From positions 31,186,452 through 31,250,451 of the forward strand of contig JAKSZU010000018.1 in NCBI GenBank assembly GCA_026018925.1: a stretch of 64,000 bases of DNA. Reading direction: 5' to 3'. The stretch is from Tupaia tana (taxonomy: Eukaryota; Chordata; Mammalia; Scandentia; Tupaiidae). Below, piece after piece: positions 11,769-22,122 of this stretch. Positions within the stretch are counted from its first letter, which is position 1. Each line of letters begins with the position of its first letter. The position numbers and the translations under genes are program-made. The notes beneath the pieces were generated by a model, which searched no databases, was not told where the DNA came from, and saw only the letters and a program-made list of their open reading frames with translations.

Positions 11769-12990
11769 TTTTGGTGTGTCAGCCAGAATCAGACTGGCCC
11801 TTTGTGCCACCAAACCCAGGGCGTTCCTCCCCAGGATGAGCACTATGGTGTGGAGAGACAGGTGTGCCCCGGTCTTGTTTGACAGGATCCCTCAGCCGGG
11901 ATGCCTGCCCCAAGACTGAATGTTCCTGGATCATCGGACTCCAATTGGAGAGAAGGACCCAACTCCTGAAACTTGATGCATCAACCTTGGTCAGCTCTGG
12001 TAATCTAGTAAGCCCCCGGGAATCTGTAGAGCCCTAGTTAGACCTACTCGGATTGAGTAGAGGAGGAGACCTGTACACACTCCTTCAGTCGCAGGACCGG
12101 CAGTTAGGGTTCATCTGGTGTATGGCTGTTGTTGGAGGGAATGTATAACCTCTGAATGAATGTGAGTGTTTGTGACGAGTGAATGTGTTTGTGGCTCCAT
12201 GGCTTCTCCCTACGAAGCATGATTGGGTCTATTTAATTGCGTTTCCATGGTAGTTCCATGAATGCTAAATGGCAAAATTGGTGCTGAGGGACTCCTCCCC
12301 TCTCTACACATTCAATCTGGCAGAGGATTTATATCCAACTGATTATTGCCAAGGAACTACACAAAGCCCACGAGGGACATAGCCAGACAGATGCCTGATT
12401 GGTTCCCTCTGGGGGACACTCACCCTTTGTCTGTTGTGACATTGTTCATGGGAGGGGGGACACAGAGGTCAATGGGAGGGCTTTCCCTGTAGAGGTGGAT
12501 AGACAGAGTAGTAAATGTCAGGTTGCCAGTTCTGTCCTTAAATCCTCCCGAAGCCATCTGGACCCTCCTACAAAGCTTTCCACTACAGAGCAAAATTTGC
12601 CCACTCTGTTTACAAAAGGAGAAGGCAGGCATCACCCTCTGCCTAGACAACCTACTGTCATCAATTAGTTTGACAGATTTCCATTCCCTTGTCTTCCTCC
12701 ATTCCAACCTGCCACCCACCACACAAATAACCTTCTCTGGCACCAGGGTATCCACTGTTAGAAGACTGAGAATATGGACCCCAGAGAAGCACCACTATGG
12801 TCCTCATTGCAGCCCTTGGCTGAGGCCCCCCTGCAAACTTGAACAAACTTGTCACCTACGCTGCCTGGCTTTTTCAGCAGTACTCCAGGGAGGCTACACA
12901 GCTTCTGAGCCTCTGGGCTAAGACCCACACCAGGATCTGCCATCCCACGAAAGTCTCTTAATTGATCACTTCTTCCAACCAGTGATCTCC
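11769..12990 (+). other. ERV leader and primer-binding region
   Basis: TGG follows the LTR by three bases (11772), the usual place of a tRNA primer-binding site; the next bases do not match a tRNA 3' end that I can name, so the primer is unassigned. The remaining 1.2 kb has no convincing coding sequence and is longer than a typical gammaretroviral leader. Confidence 0.55.
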
Positions 12991-14560
12991 CAAGCCTTCT
13001 GAGAAGTGCAGGCTTTTAATAAATGGAAAGGTCAGAGATATTTGGGATACAATGAGAAAACCTCAGTCCAAGTCTTCTAAGCCCGCTGTGCTGGACTGTA
13101 TGCTGAATAACTTTAAAAAGGGCTTCTTTGGTGATTATGGAATTAAAATGAAACTGGAAAAATTGAGAGCCCTCTGTGAAGTTGTGTGGCCCTCCTTCAA
13201 GGTTGGATGGCTGCCACAGGGAACCCTCCATCTCCCTACGTTGTGGACTATGTACAATGTTGTTGCTGGCACTTCCTGCCACCCTGAGCAGTTTCCCGAC
13301 GACTCTGACTCATGGCTACAGATAGCCCAAGCTATTCCCCCCGGGGAACAAATCTACATAAGAGAGAAAAACCAATGTACTATTTTGGCTGCCCAACTCT
13401 GACCAAAAGAAACCTGCAGCTCCAATCCTGCAGGGCCCTCCAGAAAAGGAGCTGTTAGCGCTCCACTCCCATATGTCCTGGCTGAGCCAGTAATTGAAAC
13501 CCCACCTCCATCTGTTTCCCTGGGGCCTGAGGAGCAGCCCAGGGAGCCAGCTTCAGCTCAAAGGGGAAGCCACCAGCCATCTGAACGCCTTGTCCAGATT
13601 CTGTCTCATCCATGTCACTCAGCGAGCAGCTGCAGCCTGGGGCAACCTCACTCTTCAGATGCCGCTCCAGGACACCGGAGGACCCCTCCCCCAAATTGGT
13701 GTAGATGGGGCTATTACAGAAGGCAGAGCAACTCTCTACTATCAACCCTTCACTACTACTAATTTGCTTAACTGTAAACACCACAATTCCTCCTACTTGG
13801 AACAGCCTCAGGTGATGATAGATCTCATGGAGTCTATACTCCAAACCCACCAGCCTACCTGGGATGACTGTCAGGAACTACTCCTCACCTTACTTAACAC
13901 AGAGGAGTGCCGCAGAGTCCGTGTGGCAGCAAAGAGATGGCTACAAGAGCATGCCTGCAACGATGTGGTAAATCCCAAGGCTTGGGCCAGAACTGCTTTT
14001 CTGAATGAAAAGCCTGACTGTAATTTCAATACTGAGTATGGCTGTGCCCATCTCAGCAAATATCAAGAGGCACTCCTGCAGGAATTGAAGACCAGTGCAA
14101 AGAAACGTACAAATATGGCAAAAACTACTTAAATAATTCAGAGGGGAGATGAGCCACTGGGGCAATTTTATGAGAGGTTCTGTGAGGCATACCAGAACTT
14201 TACTCCATTTGATCTGGAGAGCTCCGAAAGCCAGCAGATGATTAATGCCAGCTTTGTCACCGAATCAGCCCCTGACATTCATAGAAAACCCCAAAAGCAG
14301 GAAGGCTTTGCTGGGATGAACGCCGCCCAGCTGCTGGAGATTGCTAACTGAGTTTTTGTGAACCGGGACCGAGAGGAAAAGACGGAAGCAGATTGGCAGA
14401 TGAAGCAAAAAGCAACCCTACTGGCTGCCACCTTCAGACAACCAGATGCCCCCACCCATTCTAGAGAGGGAGGGCAAAAACCAGCTGCCCCAGGCTTAGA
14501 CTAACCCAATGTGCATACTGCAAAGAGGATGGACATTGGAAAGGCAAATGCCCCAAGCAG
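12991..14560 (+). pseudogene. gag: ERV gag remnant
   Basis: A matrix-like segment is open at 13052-13402; a capsid-like segment is open in another frame from about 13494, with an in-frame TAA at 14130-14132 and a TGA near 14349. A nucleocapsid zinc knuckle with C-X2-C-X4-H-X4-C spacing lies at 14510-14551 in a third register. The single knuckle fits gammaretroviral Gag. Frameshifts separate all three, so no Gag protein can be made. Confidence 0.85.
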
Positions 14561-14689
14561 AAGGCAAACCAAGGAAGAAACACCAGAAGCCCACCGGGAG
14601 CCCCCGAGACTTTCCACCCAGAGCCCCTAAGAAAACTCCTGGCCATGATGGAATCAGAATAGGTCTGACCGAGCTTCATGATCCTGGGC

Positions 14690-15058
14690 CCCCAGGAGCC
14701 TCTGGTCAATGTCAAGGTAGGGGGCCAACTGAAAATATTTATGGTAGATACTGGCGCTGAACACTCTGTTGTAACCCAGCCTCTGGCTCCCCCATAAGGC
14801 CAAAAAGCCACTATCGTAGGAGCCACTGGAAACACCAGGACCCAGCCCATCTTGCAAGCAAGAAGCTGCCAACTAGGGGGACACTTGGTTACCCACAAGT
14901 TCTTGTACCTGCCTGAGTGCCCAGTCCCCTTGCTGGGAAAGGACCTATTAACTAAACTTGGAGTGCAAATCAGCTTTAACTCATCAGTCTCAGCTGCTTT
15001 AGCCATCAGTCCTGCCAAAATCCTGACTGTGACAATGCCCTGGGAGGAGGAATGGTGA
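14690..15058 (+). pseudogene. pro: ERV protease remnant
   Basis: An aspartic protease active-site motif DTGA is encoded at 14747-14758 in the same register as the zinc knuckle. In-frame stops occur before it (around 14660) and after it (around 14795), and a terminal stop at 15056-15058. A hydrophobic region with LLGKDLL-type sequence, typical of retroviral proteases, follows. Confidence 0.85.
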
Positions 15059-15199
15059 ATGTTCACCACTAAGGCACTCAGCAGAGATGATGAAGTACTT
15101 TCTTCACTTTTAGAGACTTTCCTGCCATCTGGGCTGAAGGAAGCCACCGGGGATAGCAATTAACCACCCATGTGTAGTGGTCGAACTGACACCTCAGGT

Positions 15200-16350
15200 G
15201 CAGACTGTGCACCTTCAACAATACCCAGTAAGCTGAGATGCTAGACTAGCCATAAAGAAGCACATCGACTGGCTCAGAGAAGCCAGAATCCTGGTTGAAT
15301 GTCAGTCTCCCTGGAACACTCCTTTCCTTCTGGTAAAGAAGGAAACCTCTGGAGACTATCGGCCAGTCCAGGACTTACGAACTGTCAATACCACCACGGT
15401 GTCCTTACATCCCACCATACCCATCCATATACTTTGCTGAGTGCGCTCCCCACTGAGTCTGAATGGTTCACTTGTCTGGACCTCAAGGATGCTTTCTTTT
15501 GCTTGCAACTAGCAGCCATCAGCCAACCGATATTTGCCTTTGAATGGAAGGATCCAGACACCCAAAAGAAAACTCAGCTCTCATGGACTGGGTCCTCCAA
15601 AGGGTTCAAGAATTCCCTGACTTTGTTTGGAGAAGCGCTTGCTATTGACTTGGAAAATTTTCCAAGCCAAGAGACTGGATGCACTCTACTCCAATATGTT
15701 GATGACCTTCTGCTTGCTGGAGCAACCCGAGAAAATGGCTGGAAGGGAACTGCTGCTCCAGCTTCTGTCCCAGGCTGGATACAAAGTCTCAATGAAGAAG
15801 GCTCAAATCTGCCATACCCAGGTATGATTCCTAGGATTCATTGTGGCTGAAGGACATCATGCTCTTGGGCATGAACAAAAGCAGGTGGTATATAGATTGC
15901 CTCAGCCCACAACCCAGAAGCAACTATGTGAATTCCTGGGAGCCGCAGGATTCTGTAGAATCTAGATACCAGGTTTTGATGAAAAGGCTAAGCCACTATA
16001 AGAAATATTAAAAGGCCCAAAAGCCCCCTTCAAATGGGGACCCTCCAAAAGCAGGCTTTCCAGGATCTTAAGTCAAGTCTTGGAAAAGCCCCAGCTTTGG
16101 GACTCCCAGATATCACCCGAGAGTTCAATCTAATTGTACATGAAAAAAGTCAGACAGCACTAAGAGTTCTGACTCAGTCCATTGGACCTTGGGAGAGACC
16201 CATTGCTTACCTATCTAAAAGATTAGACTTAGTGGCATCTGGATGGCCCCCTTGCCTATGAGCCCTTACTGCCACTGTTGAACTGATAAAAGAGGCAGAC
16301 AAGTTAACCTTAGGCCAAGTTATCAATGTCTGGGTCCCCCGTTCAGTGAC
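15200..16350 (+). pseudogene. pol: ERV reverse transcriptase remnant
   Basis: The finger-domain motif near 15310-15390 and the palm motif with LDLKDAFF near 15478-15500 lie in different frames. The catalytic YVDD is at 15695-15706. Connection-like sequence follows at 16034-16261 and ends at a stop. Several frameshifts and stops are present; non-functional. Confidence 0.9.
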
Positions 16351-16529
16351 CACACTGATGAACACAAGGGGATAAATGGCTAGCTAGCTCTAGGGTAGCC
16401 CACTACCAGGGCTTATTGATTGGAAATCCCCAAATTAGACTCCAGACTCTGCAGACACTCAACCCCGCTAGCTTCCTCCCGGCCACGCTGGGGCCTCCTG
16501 ACCACAATTGTGAAGAGACCCTTGATGAG

Positions 16530-17030
16530 GTTTTTTCTGGACGTCCTGATCTTGTAGACACACCACTGAAAGCCCCCGACCTCAACCTCTTCACTGATGG
16601 TAGCAGCTACATGAAGGATGGAATTCGATATGCTGGCTATGCCATTACCTCTCAGGACACAGTGATCCAGGTTGGGGCACTGCCCCAAGGATGGTCTACT
16701 CAGCAGGCTGAACTCTGGGCATTAATCCGGGCCCTAAGATTAGTGGCCAGTAAGAGGGTAAACATCTACACAGATTCATGATATGCCTTTGCTACCCTAC
16801 ATGTTCATGGAGCTTTGTACTGAGAGAGAGGACTTCTCTTGGCAGAAGGAAAGATGGTTATAAACAAAGAGGAAATCTGCCAGTTATTAGAAGCAGTCTG
16901 GGAGCCCAAGGAAGTAGCAATCATCCATTGCAGGGGAAACCAGAAGGGGGAAGACTCCATCACCCTGGGAAACAAGTTGGCAGACCAGATGGCCAAGGTT
17001 GCTGCAACCGAATCCCAACTGCTGTAGCGA
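16530..17030 (+). pseudogene. pol: ERV RNase H remnant
   Basis: A segment starting FTDGSS at about 16590 carries the first RNase H aspartate, followed by an AELWAL-type helix and a TDS motif just before a TGA at 16779-16781. The frame resumes to a stop near 17025. Type I RNase H of a retroviral Pol. Confidence 0.88.
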
Positions 17031-17179
17031 ATAGGTTACCACTTACACTCCTGAAAGCCCCTCTTAGACCTCCAGTGAACATCACTGGGAAAAGTCAGAG
17101 GGAGCAACCCTGGGAAAAGACAGACGGTGGAGATTGCCAAATAAAAGAATATGCATACCTCAGTCCCTGGGATATTCAT

Positions 17180-18300
17180 TAGTAAAGCAGCACCATGAGT
17201 TAACTTACTGGGGAAATACTAATCTAGAAAACATGCTAGGCCAATAATATTTTTTGAGTTGCCTGCCATCATTGTGTGCAACTGTGAACATGTGGTGCCA
17301 GAAATAATCCCGCCCAGGGGCCAATTCTGCTGGCTGGAATACAAGCCACCGGGACAACTCCCCTGGGATTGCTGTAGGCAGACTTCTCAGAAGTGCGACC
17401 ATGGGACCAGCAGTTAGCGTAATGGCTATGTTGCTGGACTCCCATGTAGTTGACCACGGTTCACATCCTGGACCCGGTAGCTTAAAACTCACGCCGGGCG
17501 CGTGTGCGTACATGTCCAAGATCCTGAGAGGAGAATGGAGGAGAAGGGATTGCGGCATGGCCATCCCCCCCTGGGGGGTAATTTCTTGCTTTCTGTCTCT
17601 CTGTCTCTCTCTGTCTGTCTGGCGAGCACAAGCGCCCTATAGCGAAAACCTCTCCAAAAAAAAAATAAAATAAAATAAAGAAGTGCGACCATGTCCAGGC
17701 TATAAGTACTTACTAGTCCTGGCCTGCACTTACTCAGGCTGGATGGAAGCTTTCCCTACATGAACTGAGAAGGCCAGAGAAGTTACTTGAGCCCTTTCGA
17801 AGGAAGTTATACCTGGGTTTGGGCTTCCCCCAAGATTGGGTCAGACAACGGCCCTGCTTTCGTGGCAGAAGTTACACAGGGAGTGGCAAAGGCCTTGGGC
17901 AGAAAATGGAAGCTTCACACTGCTTATCTAACTCAGAGTTCTGAAAGAGTTGAACGAATGAATCATACCCTCAGGCCTACCCTGGCTAAGCTCTGTCAGG
18001 ACACTGGGCACCCTTGAGTGGATGTCCTTCCACTGGCCCTGCTCTGAGTTTGATATACACCCCAAAAATAAGATTATTCCCCCTGTGAGATTCAGTTTGG
18101 CTGGCCGCCCCCTTTAGCTACCCAGGCCCAAATGGCTGACGTCCATCGGCTGGGTGAGGCAGTCCTGACTCAGGATCTGATGGCCTTGGGAAAGACTTTA
18201 AAGAAAATAGCCCACCTAAGAAAGAACCCCCATTTCCCTCAGAAACTGGGTACACAAACATGAGCCTGTAAACTTGTGTGGGTTAAAAATTGGAAAAAAG
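17180..18300 (+). pseudogene. pol: ERV integrase remnant, split by a SINE
   Basis: An HH pair near 17193 suggests the N-terminal zinc domain. Core-domain sequence around 17700-18015 includes a SDNGPAF motif near 17840. A SINE occupies 17404-17680 between the two. Stops and frame changes are frequent. Confidence 0.85.
17404..17680 (+). mobile_element. tRNA-derived SINE (long type) inside ERV integrase
   Basis: Flanked by perfect 13-bp direct repeats AAGTGCGACCATG at 17391-17403 and 17681-17693, showing target-primed insertion after the provirus integrated. Confidence 0.95.
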
Positions 18301-20300
18301 AATCACCATCTGTCATTGTGCTTGTTACCCCTACTATAGTTAAGGTTGCAAGGCTAGCCCCATGGATCCACCACTCCCGTGTAAAGCAAGCCACAGCACT
18401 AGAGGACCTAGATGGTGAAAAACCACCCTGAGCAGCCGACTAAAATAACTTTCCAGGGGACCAAGGCCTGTCATCGGGACTACAGCCCTGCTTTGGTTAC
18501 TCCGGATGCTGACCAATCTATGCACGGCGGAAGCTTGAGGACAGTGATGGATGACACCCCCACCATACCCTTATAATTCCCTGCTCCTAGAAACTAGCCC
18601 TTCCCATAGTTCTGGCTGTGCTTATCTCCATTGGTTGGGCAATGGTGGCCCCAAGAGACTGGAAGTTATGAGAGAGGCTTTTGCTAGCAATAGTTTACCT
18701 CCTGGTAGTAGGGACCTTAATAGGCCTAAGATGCCTGGGTTAACTAACCAGAGGCATTTTTGTTGGGGCCCTGTTCCTAATACCGATTTTGCTTTAATGA
18801 TACTCCTGACTCTTACCAAGGCTGACAGGCGCCTACCCCACCTTGCCTCAAATGGTGCAACCAAACCCTCCAGCAGGCCATGATTTGGCTGCAACCAGGT
18901 GCCTACCTACCAATGTTAGACCACCTGCCTGGGATTTACAAGCCATAATCATTCCAGGGCTCCTGAGCCAGCTGGGATTTGTGCACCAGGGGAGAGGCTC
19001 CAAGTCCTGCCTTGACTTGGTCACCCTCCAGAAGTGCCAGGACAATGGAACACCCTATTTTGTAGTAAAGAGCAGAGGGAGCCATGATTGTTACAATTGC
19101 CCTGATGCAGGAAAATGGATGTGCTACGCAGGTCTCAGACAGTATGGGGTCTCAAATGGAGGAGGTCAATGTCCTACTGAGACTCAGGCCACCATCCTGG
19201 ATGCAGTACAGAGGTATAAACCCCAGACTCCCCGAGTTCAGCTGAAGCTCCCTACACCTCGAAGGGACCCCCAGCTCGATCCAAGAGTAATTACGCTCAT
19301 TAATGCAACTCATGCTCTCCTGTATCAGCCATAACCCCAGTTAGCATCCAGCTGTTGGCTCTGCAACTGGACAGCCCTTCCCCACATATATACCACTCCA
19401 ACCTACGCTACAAATGACACCTCAATTGATAATCTGACATCTGTACTAGGGGGACCAATCTCCCAAGTGCACCTCTCCTCCAAGCCCCAGGGCTGTTTTA
19501 CAAATCAAGGTTCCATTGAAGTAGGTAATATGACCTGCCACAACACATATCCAGAAAATGGGACCACAATCTGCTCCCAATACCTGGGGTTCTACCTCAT
19601 ATGAGGGCCCTATGCTTACCAGTGCCTTCCAGCAAACTGATCCAGGACCTGTACCTGACCAATTCTCACCCCCCAAGTAGACATTCTATGGGGAAATGAG
19701 ATGGTTGATGTCCCCCTAGTAGTATATGATAGAGTTCAGAGGGCAATACACTTGATTCCCCTCCTAGTGGGGATGGGGATTGCTGCTGGCATTGAGACCA
19801 GGATTGGAGGAATGGCATCCTCACTACTTACTACCAGCAGCTGTCCACTGCCCTGGAAGATGGATTTCAACAGGTAGCAAATATTATTGAGATCCTACAA
19901 GTCCAGCTAGACTCCTTAGCTGATATGGTCCTACAGAACTGTAGAGGATTAGATCTCCTGACTGCCGAAAAGGGTGGGCTCTGTTTATTTCTGGGAGAAG
20001 AATGTTTCTATGCCAACAAATCAGGTGTGGTCTGAGACATGGCCAAGCAGCTCAAAGATTTAGTCTCCAAACAGTGACAAGCGAGAGCTGACTCTTGGGC
20101 AGATTGGAATGGGCTCTTGACATGGGCCCCATGGTTACTGCCTCTCCTGGGGCCCCAAGTAGCTATTCTTCTAGCACTGGCAGTCGGACTATGTGTCCTT
20201 AATCTGATTAAGAGATTCACAACTGCCCACCTTGAAACTATCAAATATCAACTGCTTGTTGCAACTCCTGAAAGTTATGCTTACCGCCCTCCTGTTTAAT
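18300..20300 (+). pseudogene. env: ERV envelope remnant
   Basis: Surface-subunit-like sequence with several Cys pairs is open at 18843-19334; a hydrophobic fusion-peptide-like stretch lies near 19740-19800; the transmembrane subunit has a C-X6-C at 19982-20005, where the third Cys of the usual CX6CC is replaced by Phe; a membrane-spanning stretch and short tail follow to the stop at 20298-20300. Multiple stops break it. Organisation is that of a gammaretroviral-type Env. Confidence 0.85.
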
Positions 20301-20331
20301 TGACCCTCCTCAAGTGTACTTGAGGAGGCTC

Positions 20332-20343
20332 AAGAGGGAAGAA
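20332..20343 (+). other. ERV polypurine tract
   Basis: AAGAGGGAAGAA directly precedes the TG that opens the 3' LTR, the expected site for plus-strand priming. Confidence 0.8.
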
Positions 20344-20759
20344 TGATATGGAAGGACCCTGAATTCATGAATAATTCAGGGCTGATAGACACCTAAAGTT
20401 TCTGCCATCCAGCAAGCTTACTGTCCCTCCCAAGAGCTACCGGGTAAACTGAAAACCTTGAATGGATTACTACCTTGAATGGATCAGTGCCCTGAATAGA
20501 TTAGACTTCTTGCTTCTTTGGCTCCTCCCTTTGACACTATGGAGGGCAGGTTCTAAACCCATTCCCCACCCAGAGACCTCCCATTCCCTACCCAGAGACT
20601 TTCCCTTCCCCAATTCCTCCATAAAAGACAGTGTCCAACCCCCAGTTGGGCCAGAGAATTCAGAGTGCTAACTCCTCTGTGCCCGCCAATGTATTAAACA
20701 GTTCTCCTAATCTCTCTGAGTGCTGCTTTCCATTTCTCGGCATCTGTTTTTCTGCAACA
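20344..20759 (+). repeat. ERV 3' LTR
   Basis: 416 bp, TG...CA; CATAAAA at 20620-20626 in place of the TATA box, ATTAAA at 20693-20698. It has two 22-bp U3 units (20560-20603) rather than three, and a 9-bp insertion near its start relative to the 5' LTR. Confidence 0.92.
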
Positions 20760-20877
20760 TAATCATTCTGAAGACATAGTCTCATGGCTCAAAGATGCCA
20801 GAAGACTAATCACACAAGGCATGAGGTTTGGAAGTATATGTATATGTGCATAAAATATGGTTTATTTCTTTCTTATA

Positions 20878-21058
20878 TGAGAGAGAATGAGACAAGAGTC
20901 AGGTATTCCTAAGTGTCCTCATGCCACAACCCACCTCTAGCCTCAGCCAGCCTGGATCAAAGGCACACATGTGCCCAGCATGTTCAGGGAGGCCAGGATG
21001 GGAACCCAAGACCTTTCCCATGTGTGTTCAGTTGTGTTACTACTGTGGAGCCATGGAA
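20878..21058 (-). mobile_element. Possible third tRNA-7SL chimeric SINE
   Basis: Minus strand: GGGTTCCCATCC B-box-like sequence, then TTTGATCCAGGCTGGCTGAG resembling 7SL. Weak. Confidence 0.3.
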
Positions 21059-21074
21059 CTTATAATATATTTTT

Positions 21075-21317
21075 TCTTTCCTTTCTTTTTTTTGGAGAGA
21101 TTTTTGCTATAGGGTGCATACGCTTGCCAAAGAGACAGAAAGACAGAAAGTGAGAAATAGCCATGCTGCAATCCCTTTTCCTCTGTTCTCCTCCTGGGAT
21201 CTTGGGCATGTACACTCACATGCCTGGCAGGAGTTTCAAGCCACCAGGTCCAGGAGGCGAACTGCGTTCAGCCATGTGGGAGCCCAGTGACGTAAGCACT
21301 ATGTCATCTGTTGATCT
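21075..21317 (-). mobile_element. tRNA-derived SINE (long type)
   Basis: Lacks the palindrome; GAACTTATA duplicates at both ends. Confidence 0.9.
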
Positions 21318-21380
21318 CAGAACTTATATTTTTAAGATCCAAAAATCAAAAAAATAATAGCCTTTTAAAAAAACAAGTCC

Positions 21381-21505
21381 TGGGCCAGCAGGTGGTGTGG
21401 TGGTAAAGGATGCTGGAGTCCCACATGATTGACTGAGGTTCAAGTCCTGGACCTGGCCATTTGCTTTCTCACTTTCTCTCTCTCTGCCCCTCTCTGGTCA
21501 AATTC

Positions 21506-21555
<50 letters not shown>

Positions 21556-21596
21556 ATAAAAAGAGTTGAATAAAATAATTTTTAAAAAATAAAAAA
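21381..21596 (+). mobile_element. tRNA-derived SINE (short type) with GATA tail
   Basis: Tail contains (GATA)n at 21506-21553. Head-to-head with the copy 64 bases to its left. Confidence 0.92.
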
Positions 21597-21835
21597 ACCA
21601 AGTCTCTTAAGTTGAAGAGGTAGAGAGAAATGAAAGAGAGAAGGTAAGGACATATTCCCAAGTATTACATTCACTAGATTTTATATATCTAATGAGTTTG
21701 GTAAAGAATTTGGAATCATCATTACCAAGGAGAGACTTGTAAAACTAAAGGATACAGCAGTCAACATATGAGATATCCTAAGACTCACAAAAGCAAGAAT
21801 GTCTAAAAGGGCACTTTAATAATCCACTTATTCTA

Positions 21836-22107
21836 GGGACCAGCAGTTAGCGTAATGGCTATGTTGCTGGACTCCCATGTAGTGGACTGTGGTTCATGTC
21901 CCAGACCTGGTGGCTTAAAACTCATGCTGGGCGCGTGTGGGTGCGTGCCCAAGATCCCGAGAGGAGAATGGAGGAGAAGGATTTGCGGCGTGGCCATTCC
22001 CCCCTGGGGGGGGGGGGGTGATTTCTTGCTTTCTGTCTCTCTGTCTCTCTCTGTCTGACTGGCGAGCGCACGCACCCTATAACAAAAACCTCTTCAAAAA
22101 AAATAAT
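21836..22107 (+). mobile_element. tRNA-derived SINE (long type)
   Basis: Perfect 15-bp duplicate AATAATCCACTTATT at 21818-21832 and 22108-22122; G run of 13 in the palindrome. Confidence 0.95.
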
Positions 22108-22122
22108 AATAATCCACTTATT

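Larger units (their letters stand above)
11335..20759 (+). mobile_element. Class I (gammaretrovirus-like) endogenous retrovirus, near full length, inactivated
   Basis: LTR, leader, gag, pro, pol, env, polypurine tract and second LTR occur in order over 9.4 kb, including a 0.28-kb SINE insertion. Every reading frame is broken by stops and frameshifts. LTRs differ at very roughly one base in ten by eye, implying an old insertion. It lies in LPCAT2 intron 8 in antisense orientation, the usual orientation for tolerated intronic proviruses. Gag, Pro and Env features resemble the HERV-H/HERV-F-like part of class I, but family assignment needs a database search. Confidence 0.93.

Noticed and set aside
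12399-12921. Overlapping open frames between the ERV leader and gag
   Set aside because: Frames on both strands are similar in length and none resembles a retroviral or cellular protein.
14461-15159. 232-residue minus-strand open frame
   Set aside because: Antisense to ERV nucleocapsid and protease sequence; no homology of its own.
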